Shown here piece by piece: positions 50,929 through 62,784 of a stretch of DNA of 64,000 bases. How positions within the stretch are numbered: position 1 is the first letter of the stretch; every line of letters begins with the position of its first letter. The DNA is from Toxotes chatareus (lineage: Eukaryota; Chordata; Actinopteri; Toxotidae). The position numbers and the translations under genes were made by a program. The DNA lies in contig CM028893.1 in NCBI GenBank assembly GCA_016801885.1, forward strand, positions 8,879,950 through 8,943,949, read 5' to 3'. The notes below the pieces were generated by a model that saw only the letters and a list, made by a program, of their open reading frames with translations, was not told where the DNA came from and searched no databases.

Positions 50929-51899
50929 GTAGCTGTGTGCTCATTCACCTCTCAGCCGTTAAAGTAAAGACCGTAGAGCCGGTAAAAAATCATTGTCTGC
51001 TAATAAAAAGTTTGGCTGCAGTTAGCTAACCTTAGTCGCTCGGATTCCAAAACGTAGTGCTAGGGTAATTAGCTAGGGAAGCTAGGGCAGCGCTCGCTAG
51101 CCAAAACAAAAAAAAGGCTATGCGATGCAGCCTTGTTACAGGGTCGATGCTTGTTTGTATTTAATCACATTTTGGCTTTAAATGAAGTTATATTCATAGA
51201 GTCATGGTGATGAAAAGTGCCGGCCAGTGAATCCAGGTCCATTTAGTTTGTGCAGGCCTCCTGCTCGAAAATGAACGGTGGCTAACGTTAGCATGTTGAC
51301 TGGTTTTTCGTGTTTTTTGTTTGTTTTGTTTTTTTGTTGGCTGTTGATTGTGAAGTCGGTAAGCTGGGTTTCCTTTCAGACATAATATATTTTACATATG
51401 GTTGTCGGTAGGAATATTTGTGTGATATATTAAAACAGATGTACGTTAGTTAGCCGCTCTCAGAGCAGGAGGCCCAGTTTATTTTGTCTGTTTGTGAACT
51501 CGCACTTCCTTTGTTGCAGCAACCAGAGTTTAACAATATTTTGGCGTTAATTCATCTTAAAGACTAAAATATTAACGTTGCACTGTTCAATCCTCATTGT
51601 TCCTTTTCGCTTTGGTATGGTCCTCAAAAGGTTTAATGTAATTTTCCCCAATGTTTGTTGCGTCTTAATTAAAGAAGTTGAGACGACACAGTATTATTTT
51701 GAAAATAGCTTCACTTTTGTGCAATAATTTTGAATAAAATATTAAATAAAATCCGGATATTCCCACGTTCCATCTGCTCTAATTTTTTTTTTTTTTTTGT
51801 TAAATGAAAACGGGTCTCAAATATCTGGAGTTTTTTCTTTTGGCTTGACAGGTCAAAGAAATCATCACTTAAAAAAACAAAACAAAAAAACATCACTTT

Positions 51900-52000
51900 A
51901 GCCTTTTGGAAATTATGGTCATTTTATAGACTACACAATTAATAGACCAATTTAAAGAAAGAAAAACAGACATTAATTAATAATTCTGATAATTGTCACA
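51900..52000 (+). repeat. Fragment of family A repeat in tp53 intron 1
   Basis: CATTTTATAGACTACACAAT at 51920-51939, then TTAATAG and an ATTAATTAATAATTC end, match the right part of the copy at 4175-4325. Confidence 0.5.
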
Positions 52001-52186
52001 CATAACGTTAGTCATACACTAGTTGATTAACTTTGTGGAATTAGTGAAATGGGGATTTCGGCAGAGATCAAATTGTTACGTACTTCACTAATCCAACACG
52101 AGTTCTTACTTCCTGTTTATCCCCACAGCACTACTGCATCTTGGCTCTTCCCTCATTTTCTCTCAGCTGGGAAAGGAGGGAAACAA

Positions 52187-55100
52187 ATGATGGAAGAGCA
52201 AAATCTCGACAGTCTGCAGTTGAGCCAGAACCTGCCACTCAGCCAGGACTCCTTTAGGGAACTGTGGGAGAGTGTGTAAGTTATGTTTTGATAGTGGATG
52301 ACATTTTTTTTAAAAAATGTTTATTACAGAAGAGTTAACTAGTTTGTTTGTTTTTGCAGAGTGACTCCCTCCATCTCTACCTTCCCAGCAGCGACTGACT
52401 CGGGTCATGAGGCATGGAGAGCAGGTGAACAAATGGATATGTTGGTAAGCGTTCCTAGCCATGCCTTTGTTGAATTGTTGCAGGAGAAAGCTTTCTGTTG
52501 TAACAATGGTCATATGATGCTAACTTAAAGCTCGTTTTTGTCTTTTAGCAGCTCATGCAGGATGAAGTGCTGGCTAACGGGTTTGATGAGAAACTGTTTG
52601 AGCAGCTACCCCCGGAGACAGCGCCTAAAGATGGCGTCACTCCCCCGGCTTCCACCGTCCCTGTTACAACTGACTATCCTGGGGAATATGGCTTTCAGCT
52701 CAGATTTCAAAGATCTGGCATGGCCAAATCTGTCACTTCCACTGTAAGTAATTCCCGACCAGGGCACTGTAAATTTAGAAATTACTTTTATTTGTTGGTT
52801 TTTTTTTTTTTTTTGTTGTTGTGTTTTTTAAACTGATGACTTACTATTCTGATACGTGTCTTATGTCTGTTCTGATCAATGTCTGACAAATTACTGACAA
52901 CATTAGCAACTGAAATCTGTATTTTCTGATCAATGTCTGACAAATTACTGACAACATTAGCAACAGAAATCTGTATTTTCAGCTTGTAGTGTATAATTTT
53001 AACAGGCTTACACCCAACGTAACTGTGAGATCCCAAACGTTAAGTTTAACAATACTCGCAGAAGATTATCCTGCAACCAAACATGGCAAGGAGCACAGGT
53101 CTGCAGTTAAGGTTGCTTGCCGGAGACAAAGGGATTTCAATAGCTGCTCAGTGCTGAGGCGTCACTCGCTTTTAAAGTTTCTTCAATCTGTAGCTTTTAT
53201 ATGTAGAAGTGCTGCGATCGGGTTTTGTTTTAACATACTAAGTTAAATTCAGCTTATCTACACAGAATTTTCAAATTTTTAAGTTTGTAAATTGAAAGGT
53301 TTTTCAAACTCTCTGAAGGTCCCTGAAGTTGTCTTCTATAAAGTTGTTAAAAATGTGTAAAACATTAAAAACTTTAAAAAAGAGAAAGTTTAAAGTAAAA
53401 TATCTTACCTTAGCGTCGCATTAATAGTCCATTCTTTCTAATCTCTCCTGTTGGCATCCATGTGGAATCTTATTCATTGTGACGATTCGCTGAATTTTAA
53501 AGTCTAGAGCCAGTCACTGTGTTTGAAGAGCCAATGGCATTAATGTCTCTACGGTGGCTCAAGCAGCACCATGCCACGGTTGGCCAGTTTAGTTGAGGGT
53601 TAGGTTGGTCTGCCCTGAAACTCCCACCCCTGCGACTTGCGCTCTGGTCTGTGGGAGAGTTGCAGTCTAGTGGTAAAGTACAGCTCTGACATGACGGGAC
53701 ATGTTCCTGAGCTGTCTTCCTCCAGCAGTGAAACGGTTAAAAACAGAAGCAAGTGAGGTAAATTGTTTTTTAAATTTGATAAATCTGACCTGAAACTTAA
53801 CATGTAGTTTGTATTTGGTTCTTTAGAGTAGAAAGAGTAGTTTAAACTAATTTGATCAAACTTTAATTACGATGTTTGGGTTTAAGGTTTTTTTTTTTCC
53901 TGAGACAAATTTCAGACCAGTGCTTGGTTTGAGTGCTCACACATCGCAGCTCTACTTCTTCAGAAGTGCACTGGCAATAAGGCGCATGCCTTTCTCCCTT
54001 TGTTCCTCTCAGTTTTCAGAGGTTCTCAACAAGCTGTATTGCCAGCTGGCAAAAACCAGCCCTGTGGAGGTGCTGGTGGTCAAGGAGCCTCCTCCGGGTG
54101 CCTTCCTCAGGGCAACAGCAGTTTACAAGAAGACCGAGCATGCGGCTGGTGTGGTTCGCAGATGTCCGCATCACCAGAATGAGGACCGTAAGGAAAATGT
54201 TTCTGTGAAAAATTACTGTGCTTGTGCAGTTGTTGCTAGAATAATTTAATTGTGAGTGTTATAGATCTGAGGTGATCTAAAAAAACGTTTTTTCCATTTA
54301 GCTGCGGAGCATCGCAGCCATCTGATCAGAGTGGAGGGCAACCAGAGGGCTCAGTATTTTGAAGATCCGCACACAAAGAGGCAGAGTGTGACTGTCCCTT
54401 ACGAGCCCCCCCAGGTACAGCTGCCTCACCCAGTCTGTCTGAACGCAAACAACACTGTTTACACTGTCTTACACATGTCTACACTGTTTTTATTTTTATC
54501 TATTCACGTTTCCTGCAGTGTGACCTCCAAGGATTTTCTGTGTGAATTAATGAATAAAATTATTTTCTGCATAAAAACATTTGTCAGAATAACGTGATCT
54601 TTAAACTGTCCTTTTATTGAGAGAGCCAGAACTCTTTCTTTAAGCTAAGTTTCCTTTTTTTCCCCCTAATTGCATGGACCTCAGCCAGCAGTGGATAAAA
54701 CTTTTTTTGCATTTCCTGTTTCAGCTCGGCTCAGAGATGACGACCATCCTGCTGAGCTTTATGTGCAACAGCTCCTGCATGGGCGGCATGAATCGCAGAC
54801 CAATCCTTACCATCCTGACCCTTGAGAGTCCAGAGTAAGTCTTGTTTCTCTTTAACCAGCTCTGTTGTGGATAGGAGTGCTGACGTATCTGGTGTAAATG
54901 GATATTTTATGGATGTTCGCATATTTTTAAAACTGCCATCGGTTTATTTTATTACTAAGAATCCATTCAGGTAAGTTTCCTCTTACAGCTTCTGTTTGAT
55001 ATTGATTTTCTTTATGCGGCCCAGGAAAGTATTCTTAACCCATGCTAATATTCATCTCCTTCCCAGGGGACTGGTGTTGGGCCGGAGATGCTTTGAGGTG

Positions 55101-56037
55101 CGCATCTGCGCATGTCCAGGCAGGGACCGCAAAACAGAGGAGGAAAATAGCGCCAAGGCCCAGAATGGCACCAAGCAAAGCAAAAAACGAAGTATGTGTC
55201 TGTTGCATTGTGTTGGATTTCAGCTTCTATCCCTTTCTGTTTCCTCACTAACCTCACTTTTGTTTTAGAGAGCACTCCTGCTCCTGACACGACTTCTGTG
55301 AAGAAGTCCAAGTCTGCCTCCAGTGCAGAGGAGGAAGACAAGGATGTCTATGTTCTGCATGTAAGTAAAAATGCGCACAGTTAGAGGTGGATTTTCATCC
55401 CAAAATTTTCCATGCTGTGAATAATTTTTCCCCGATCTCTCGTGCAGGTTCGTGGTCGTGAGCGTTACGAAATGTTGAAGAAAATCAACGATGGTCTGGA
55501 GCTGCTTGACAAAGAAAGGTAAGAAATGCATTCACCTAAACCGCAAGTCACTTTCAGTGGACTAAACATCTAACTTAACTTCTCAGGAGCACATTAACAT
55601 GATGCACACATGTAGACACGTTGCAGATCAAATGTCCAGAATGACGAGCGGCCAGAAGCTGCTGCTTCATGCAAAACTGCCTTTTAGTCTGAACCTTCCT
55701 GCTGCTTTTTTTTTTTTTTTTCTTGAAATCACCTGCCAGCAGAGGTCACTATGTATAATGATTAAAAATGAGTGTAACAGAGCACAGTAATATTTCTGAA
55801 CATTAGAGGTTTTCAGTATTTATGGTGAAAGAAGACTAATAACCGAGCTGATGGCTTCCATTAATTTGTGTTGTCCATGTCTCCGTGTCATCAAGAAAAC
55901 CATTTCAAATGTGTCATGTCTCCCGTGTGTCCCTCCACAGCAAAACCAAGCCTAAGGCCTCTGTGAAGGTGGAGTTTCCTCTGCCCTCCTGCGGAAAGAG
56001 ACTCATGCAGAGAGGAGAGCGGAGTGACAGTGACTGA
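52187..56037 (+). CDS. tp53: Tumour suppressor p53, ten coding exons
   Basis: Sequence-specific transcription factor of the DNA-damage response. Exons are 52187-52275, 52360-52444, 52549-52743, 54013-54187, 54302-54414, 54725-54834, 55067-55191, 55269-55360, 55448-55518 and 55941-56037, totalling 1152 nt and 383 aa. The transactivation helix FRELWESV keeps the MDM2-contact Phe/Trp. The DNA-binding domain holds zinc ligands C174, H177, C233 and C237; equivalents of human hotspots R175, R248, R249, R273 and R282 are intact (R173, R243, R244, R268, R277). The bipartite nuclear signal is near KQSKKRKS, the tetramer domain is [20 protein letters not shown], and the C-terminus is basic, ending ERSDSD. 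Two ATGs lie in tandem: 52187 is first, but 52190 has the better context (A at -3, G at +4) and gives MEEQ, the usual fish start. Confidence 0.96.
52871..52978. repeat. 54-bp tandem duplication in tp53 intron 4
   Basis: Units 52871-52924 and 52925-52978, each starting TCTGATCAATGTCTGACAAA, differ at one clear position (GCAACT versus GCAACA). Confidence 0.93.
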
Positions 56038-58165
56038 GAAGCTCGCTGCCTTGAGCTCTTCCAAGCCGTCGGGTTTATTTCAGGGCTTTTTTTCTCATTG
56101 GAGTCCAAAATCACCTCCTGCCTCAGTACGCCAGAAAACTTGATGATAACTGTACTGCCTGAACATTTACTGTACTGTAAGTACTGTACAGTGTCTTTCC
56201 ATTTAAGACATATGCAAATGAATGAAGGTTGAATACATTTTGCAGAGGAGAGCAGTTCATACTGTAGAAATCATGCCTCCTCTTCCCCACTGCACCCATG
56301 AAATGGCTGTAAGATCTTAATCTTTCTGTGATGGCGTCAGACAGGATGTCAGGGTGGGCACTTCAAACTGGGAGGGACTGGATTCAATCAGTGTTAATTT
56401 TGTCTGGGATTTTTATTTGAGCGTTAATGACTCCGTTTTTAAAATTTATGTCATGTTGTCATTTAAAATGTATTACATTTAGCAGATGGAAAACCACAGG
56501 AGTAGTGTCTTGGTTTTTCAGCGACATTTTTTTTTTCTTTTATGTTTTGTCAAAATAGTAATTATGATCTTAAATTGGTTATAGAGAAAAAAAAGATCAG
56601 TTTATCAGTTGAGTCAAACTGAGGCAGACAAGTGATTTAAAAAAAAAATATATATATATATAACGAGTCACTGCCATTTATTCGACGTTAGCCATGTAAA
56701 ACTTGAATGGCTGTTTACCTCCAATATTAGTGTTGCTGTTTTACTGTAGCGCAGTTCATTAAAATTCACGTTTTCATGTACCCGTGTGAGGGAATTTGGC
56801 TCTGGCGTTGCTGTCAAACTGTGATTCAATGTTCTGTGCAAGTCTCCAAAAAAACTAAAGATCAAGAGAAACAAGTCAGGAACCAATAAAGCAAAACTAA
56901 TGAATTCACAGGTTAAACAAGCTGTTATTAACAGTGATATTCATACTATCATATGCTGTCAGTGGAGCTTTTCTTATGTCTTTATTTTTTTATTATTTTA
57001 TTTTCATTTTCAAAGATCAGTATGTTATCTTCAGTGATGCTTGTTTTTACATGGTGAGGTTGGTCATAGGGAACTTCATAATTAAAAAAAAAAAAAAACA
57101 TTAAAATGAACACCAGATTTGGTAGATGAGGGGCCTGGCTGGATCACCCCAAAACGTTATCACTTTTTTTACTATCTGCATGTTTTTATACACAAGTTTT
57201 TGTGGGGCAAAACAAAAAATTACACCTCTGACACACAAATACAAGAAAATCTCTTTTGGATATTTAGCAACAGAACTGACCTTTTTTCAAAATTTGTGCT
57301 CAGATATCAGAATAGTTGACTTTGTATAACTCTGTCTATGTAAACTGATAAAATGTGATATTTTTGTTTTGGGCTTTCCATCCACAGATCATGCTGTTTG
57401 TCATTTAATCAGCACTTGAGTTTGATATGACCAATCATTGTAAACTTCTAAAACCACTTTTTTGTTTTTTTTACACTGCCAAGAAAAAGATAAACTTAAG
57501 GCATTTCTTTGTTTTGTTTCTGTATCTTTATAGATTATTTTGGGAAGTTAGTTTTATATAAGAGGTTTATCTTTCTATATTTTTCATTGTTATTTTTTTC
57601 ATGGCTTCTTTTGTACTAATTTCCATTTTGTTATTCAAAGCTCTAAGCCAAAATAAATGCTTAATGTCACACAGTTTTCCTTGTATTCTCTTACACAGCA
57701 TATATAAATGTTTTGGTCGTTGTATCCGTCCCCTGACATGTTGTTGTGCGATTCTTTTCATCACTTCTCTTTTTCACATTAGTACTTTGCAAGTTTGGAA
57801 GTTGGATGCAAATCCAGCAGCATCTAACAGTGTTTATATGGCCTGAATGAATGATGCTTTGTGTTGCTAGTCAAATGTGCTGTTGATCTTACATGTGGGT
57901 GGAACAGGTGTGGGTTTTGTGTGTGCCATATAATCACATCTCATAGTGTTGGGTTATTTCCTTCCCTGTTCAAAGAGCCGGATGATGCATCTGTAGTTTG
58001 GGTGAGTAGTAAGACATCAGCTTTTCCACCTTCAACTGGAATTTAAAAAAAAAAAAAAAAATCATTGATTTTTAATGTGGTTTGAACATAAACTGTGATT
58101 CAATTTTTTTTCTTTTTACAGCTGTTCTCTGGTGAAATTATCCAAAGGATCAACAGGAAGCCAAC
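56038..58165 (+). other. tp53 3' UTR and upstream region of the lectin gene
   Basis: No additional gene. AATAAA at 56885-56890 and at 57652-57657 are possible tp53 poly(A) signals, giving 3' UTRs of about 0.85 or 1.6 kb. A short (TA)n lies near 56648-56662. The 5' UTR of the next gene probably begins around 57900-58140. Confidence 0.5.
57652..57657 (+). terminator. Distal candidate poly(A) signal of tp53
   Basis: AATAAA 1.6 kb after the stop. The proximal alternative is at 56885-56890. Confidence 0.4.
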
Positions 58166-60114
58166 ATGAGAAGGTTATCTCTCCACATTAAAATCTTTAT
58201 TTTAATAACTTGGGGTGAGTCTTACTTTTCTATATTCAGTACTTTCTTAAAAGCACAGTATTTAGAGCTATTGATTAATTTGCTAGACTTTTTTTTTTGA
58301 TAAATTGACTTTTACGCTATAAAAGATTATTAGAAAAATGATCTACTAACTACCCAGAGTCCAAGGTGACGTCTTCAGATGTCATTGTGTCTGACCAACA
58401 GTGTAAAACCTCAAAATAACCAAATTACAACCCCATGAACTTGAGAAAAGCAGGAACCCCTCAGATTTGAGAAGGAGGTAGTAGCAAATGTTTTTTTGTG
58501 TGTTAACAGACTACAAGAATTATTTCTGATTAATTTTCTATCCATCAGCTGCTTTCAGAGTAAAGGCAGAAGCAAATATAGTGAAACACCAAACTTTGGT
58601 TTTTGGATTTTAGCTTGAAGTCTGTGTGTTTCTGTTCAGTTCTGACGTGTGGTGTGGCAGAGCGGGAGTACTTCCCCCAGGCCAGAAATCTCACTTGGGA
58701 TGAGGCCAGGGACCACTGCCAGGTACAACACGAACCTCAGTTTTATTTTCAAAAAAGAGGCGGGAATGTGTGAAAATACTGTCACATGTTTTCGCCAAAT
58801 GTAAGGCTACAGCCAGCGGCCGGTTAGCTTTGCATAAAGACTGGAAACTGGGGGGAAACAGTTAGCCTGGCTCCATCCAAAGATACTTGACAAGATAGCA
58901 GGAGGTAGCTGACAAGACATTTTTCATATAATTCTGACTGTCGCCTTTCAGATTTGTTTCAAAGATCTGGTGACTCTGACCCCTGATAACACCCAGGGCA
59001 TTGCCCGTAATCTCAGCTCTGACCACTGGATCGGCCTCCGCAAGAATTTCTACTCCACCTTCAACTCCACTGTGTTCTGGACTCGCTGGGCCAACGGGGA
59101 TCCCCTTGCTTTCCAGAACTGGTACCCTGGTTGGCCTGTGCTCAAATCCTCCCCCCCAGAACAAGCCTGCTGCAGCTGCTCCTGCACCTGCCCGGCAACG
59201 ACACCAGCCCCAGCAACGACCAGCCTGGCCACGTACACAGAATTTATATCCCTTAATACGACGAGCGAATTCGGAGATTTCATGACTGAAAACGTGACGG
59301 ACTCAAGCATCTTCACCACCACTGGCCAAAATTTCACAAACAATACCACGCACATGGACTTCACAGCAGAATGTGTGCGCTCGCCTATGGTGCTGCCCGA
59401 TGTCCCAGAGACTGATGAGAACTATATAGAGGACTCTTGTGTGGCCGTGCTTAGCTTTGGGGCTTGGGTTGAAAAGAACTGCTCAGAGCTTCTGCCTTTT
59501 ATTTGTTATGAAGGTAGGACTCATATTTTGCATCCTTACTCATTTTCTTTGTATATTTTTTTTTATTCCCTGGAAATCTCAGGTTCTCTGCCAGTTAACG
59601 ATTTCCATTTCCAACCACAGATGGTTTCTTTGGCCAAGCCAACGTGACGGACGTGACGACCGGGAACGCCACTCTCTCATGGCTGATGGGACCTGGAAAC
59701 ATCAGCCATTACCGTGTAGAGGTCAGAGGTGACATTACAATGACGTTAAACCTGACCAATTTGACCTATGACCTTTTAAACCTGACACCGGGCACCCGCT
59801 ATTCAGTCCATGTGTTCCCTGTTAAATGTGATCGAGACCTCAACCCACAGGAAGTCGCCTTCTACACCAGTGAGTAACATCTGACTTGTTACAAAACAGT
59901 CTCATTTAAAGTCATTTGCACTGGTTAGCTTCAAATTACTGATCTGTTATATTACAGAAATGATAAGTGGTATTGGTGAAAGCCACAGTGCTTTAATAAT
60001 ATTAATTTCATCACAAGTAATAATACATTTTTAACATTTAACTGGACAAAACATTTTAAAGGGACAAAAATCTGTTTGCTGCTGGAGGTATGAAGGGTTG
60101 CAACGAAAACTCGC

Positions 60115-60149
<35 letters not shown>

Positions 60150-62784
60150 CTCTTTCTCTGCTTCATTTATTCTTTTTTTTCCAGTACCTAACAAAGTCAC
60201 AAACCTCACCGTAACCAAGGTGACAGAAACGTCTGTCTTTCTGGCCTGGACCAAATCAGATGGAAACGCGAGCTTCTATGTTATCAAGGTCAACAATACG
60301 AGTAAACAGAGTTACAACGAGAGTGCAGAGGTCCATGGTTTGATACCTGGAAACCTTTACACATTCGTGGTCCACGCTGAAGTCCAAGACAGATCCAGAC
60401 AAAGCGAAGAATCTACAATATCAGCATATACAAGTGAGTCTGTGTCCCATAACATGTAACAACACATTTAAAGGGTCACAAGAAGAAGAAGATTTTTCAT
60501 TTTTAGAGATAGACAAAAGGTTAAAAAAATATTTTTAACAGGAAGTACACTTTATGACTGAGACCAGTGGAAACACAATGAGAGCTTGTTCAAGTTTACA
60601 GGAGGAAGAGGTTTATAGCTGGTTATTTCTTGCTCACATAATATGAAATTCAAATCAGTGAAGGCAAATTAGAACTACATCTGACCTGAACAGTGACACC
60701 TTTGAGATTGTGTTTGTTGACGTGTTTATCTTTTTGTTCCCTCTGTCAGAGCCGGGCAAAGTGTCCAACCTGAGTGTGTCTGAGAACACCAACACATCAC
60801 TGCTGCTTACCTGGGATCCACCTGAGGGAAATGCCACAGCTTTCAGGGTGGTGGCTATGGATGACAGTGATAAGTATGTTTGTAGATATAAACAGTCTGA
60901 GTCTTATTTTGATGGCTCATGGACAGTGATAACATTGTACCTACAGCAACATCACTATAACAATATCTGACAGAGCACAAAGAGGAGTCAGACACACTCT
61001 AACCGAACCAAGAGTTTAACCATTATCACTTTATTTAGGCTTATTCACACTTAATTACAGCAATGTTGCTCTGACTTATCACCTGTCATGCTCAGTTGTT
61101 TCTCCTCCTGACAGCAAATTGTTTAATAATGGGGAACGCAGCTCAACTCAGACTCAGCAGGAAGTGACAGGGCTGCCGACGGGCACCAGGATAACCCTCA
61201 GCGTGACGGCACTGGTCAATGGCACTCTCGAGGGAGACAACGTGACTGTCGTCAACTACACAGGTAGCTCTTTGCTAATGTTTTTTGCAGTTGACTGTCA
61301 CTCGCTGGTTCACAGAAGCTGTGTTGAATGTCACTAATCTGACTTTGTGACTCCCACAAAGTTCCTGAACCGATTTCCAACCTGACATTGACGACATCAT
61401 CTGACACCCTCAATGCTACCTGGACCCATCCTGGTAATTACTCGTCTTTCACCGTCCATCTCAAGCTGGGAGACCAAATTGTATGTAGTGAACATGGCCT
61501 AACACAACTTAACAAGAGCTTTTACCAGCTGAAGAATTCAGCCAATTACACCGTGATTGTCTACACCGTTAGTGGACATCTCCAAAGCCCCCCAGTGGCA
61601 GAGTCCGAATTCACCTGTGAGTCACTTCTTGTTCTGTTCTTCTTTTGTTACTTGTGACTTAATACAGCACTGATAGAGATCAAATTAAAAACATCACTGT
61701 TAGGTTACTAGACTGGGGCTAGGGCCTTCAGTGGTGAAGATAAACTGTAAGATAATTTGAGAAATCACTGCCTCATTTTCTCTCTCTCTCCTTTGTTCAG
61801 CGCCGAGTCCGCCAACTGGCGTCACTGTCTCTTCCTCCAATACAACCCAAATCACCTTCCAGTGGAAGCCCCCTGAGGACGCAGGAAATGTCACCTACTT
61901 TGTCAGCCTCAACTCCAGTTTCTGGGGGTACAGCCAGTCTCTTTGTGTTAAGGAAACCAGCCACATGTTTGGTGGCTTAGCTTCAGGGACCAAGTACAGT
62001 TTTCAGGTGCAAACAATGGCAGGTGTAAGGAAAAGTTACCCGGTCGAGACGTCACATTTTACAGGTGAGGTTCTCAGACCTGGTGCTCTTGAATGCTTTT
62101 GTTTGTTTGCAAAGTGTATGTTCCACATGACAGTTCCATTTTCCTAAGCTTGGCTTTTCTTTCAGCAGCCGTCTTGCATTCACATGCTGTGTAGTAAGGA
62201 AATAAAACCCAAAGACAAACATCAATTTAAATATTTAGGTTATGTTTTTGAAAATGTCTGGCAGCAATCCGACAGTGTTTGATTTGTAGTTAATGGGCTA
62301 AAATTAAAAAGGAAGTTCATAAACTGCGTGCAGATATAACCGGTGCACTTTTTGCTGATAGCATCTGACCACATGGACGTTATTTTTTCTGCCAAATGCA
62401 AACTGCCTGAATGAGAGAACGAGAGTGTGTCTCCTTGGTCTAACTTCCTCTTTACACATCTCTGTTTGGTTTGCAGATGCAGAAAAAATGGAAATCAGCC
62501 TGTCTATGCTGTGCTCGTCCTCTGAAACCCTCAGATGTGCTAATGTGGACACAAAGAAAACTGTATTCAGTGGGGTATGTCAGTCACAATATGGGCAAAA
62601 CACATGGTTTGGGAAGTAAACCCACAGGTGATGTTTTTGAGTTTTGTAAAACAGACAAGCAGCAGTTATTGAAAACTGTCTTTTCTGTGCTCTGTTGCAG
62701 CTAATGGCATATTTCGAATCACGGTTGGGGGACAGTATTTTCTGGAGACTCCAGAAGAAAGAGAGTGAGAAGTCTGCAACCTAA
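58166..62784 (+). CDS. Predicted secreted C-type lectin domain plus five fibronectin III repeats
   Basis: I do not recognise an established named gene. Exons are 58166-58214, 58640-58722, 58952-59513, 59621-59869, 60185-60433, 60750-60873, 61115-61263, 61362-61616, 61801-62064, 62477-62574 and 62701-62784, totalling 2166 nt and 721 aa with consistent phases. Residues 1-22 look like a signal peptide. Residues about 27-231 form a C-type lectin fold (ARDHC at 39-43, HWIGLRK at 69-75, NGDPLAFQNWYPG at 92-104, then SCVAVLSFGAWVEKNC and LPFICYE at 206-231) interrupted by an insert of about 100 residues. Five FNIII repeats follow (about 232-314, 315-397, 398-488, 489-573, 574-661), all bounded by phase-1 introns. 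A 60-residue tail has no transmembrane segment. There are many N-glycosylation sequons. The extracellular part resembles receptor phosphatases such as PTPRJ/PTPRB only in architecture. Confidence 0.82.
58265..58480 (-). repeat. Decayed interspersed repeat, family A, in the lectin gene intron 1
   Basis: CCAAGGTGACGTCTTCAGAT followed by GTCATTGTGTCTGACCAACAG and AACCTCAAAATAACC is the reverse complement type of the long copy at 9425-9655. Confidence 0.6.
58810..58890 (+). repeat. Interspersed repeat, family B
   Basis: TAGCTTTGCATAAAGACTGG, then GGGGGGAAACAGTTAGCCTGG and CTCCATCCAAAG, is a better-preserved copy of the element at 14364-14428 and matches a repeat common in percomorph introns. Confidence 0.6.
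60118..60147. repeat. (CT)n microsatellite
   Basis: Pure CT repeat of about 30 bp inside the polypyrimidine tract upstream of the acceptor at 60183-60184, in the lectin gene intron 4. Confidence 0.95.

Noticed and set aside
59050..59364. Minus-strand open frame across the lectin exon
   Set aside because: Mirror of the real exon 3 reading frame on the other strand.
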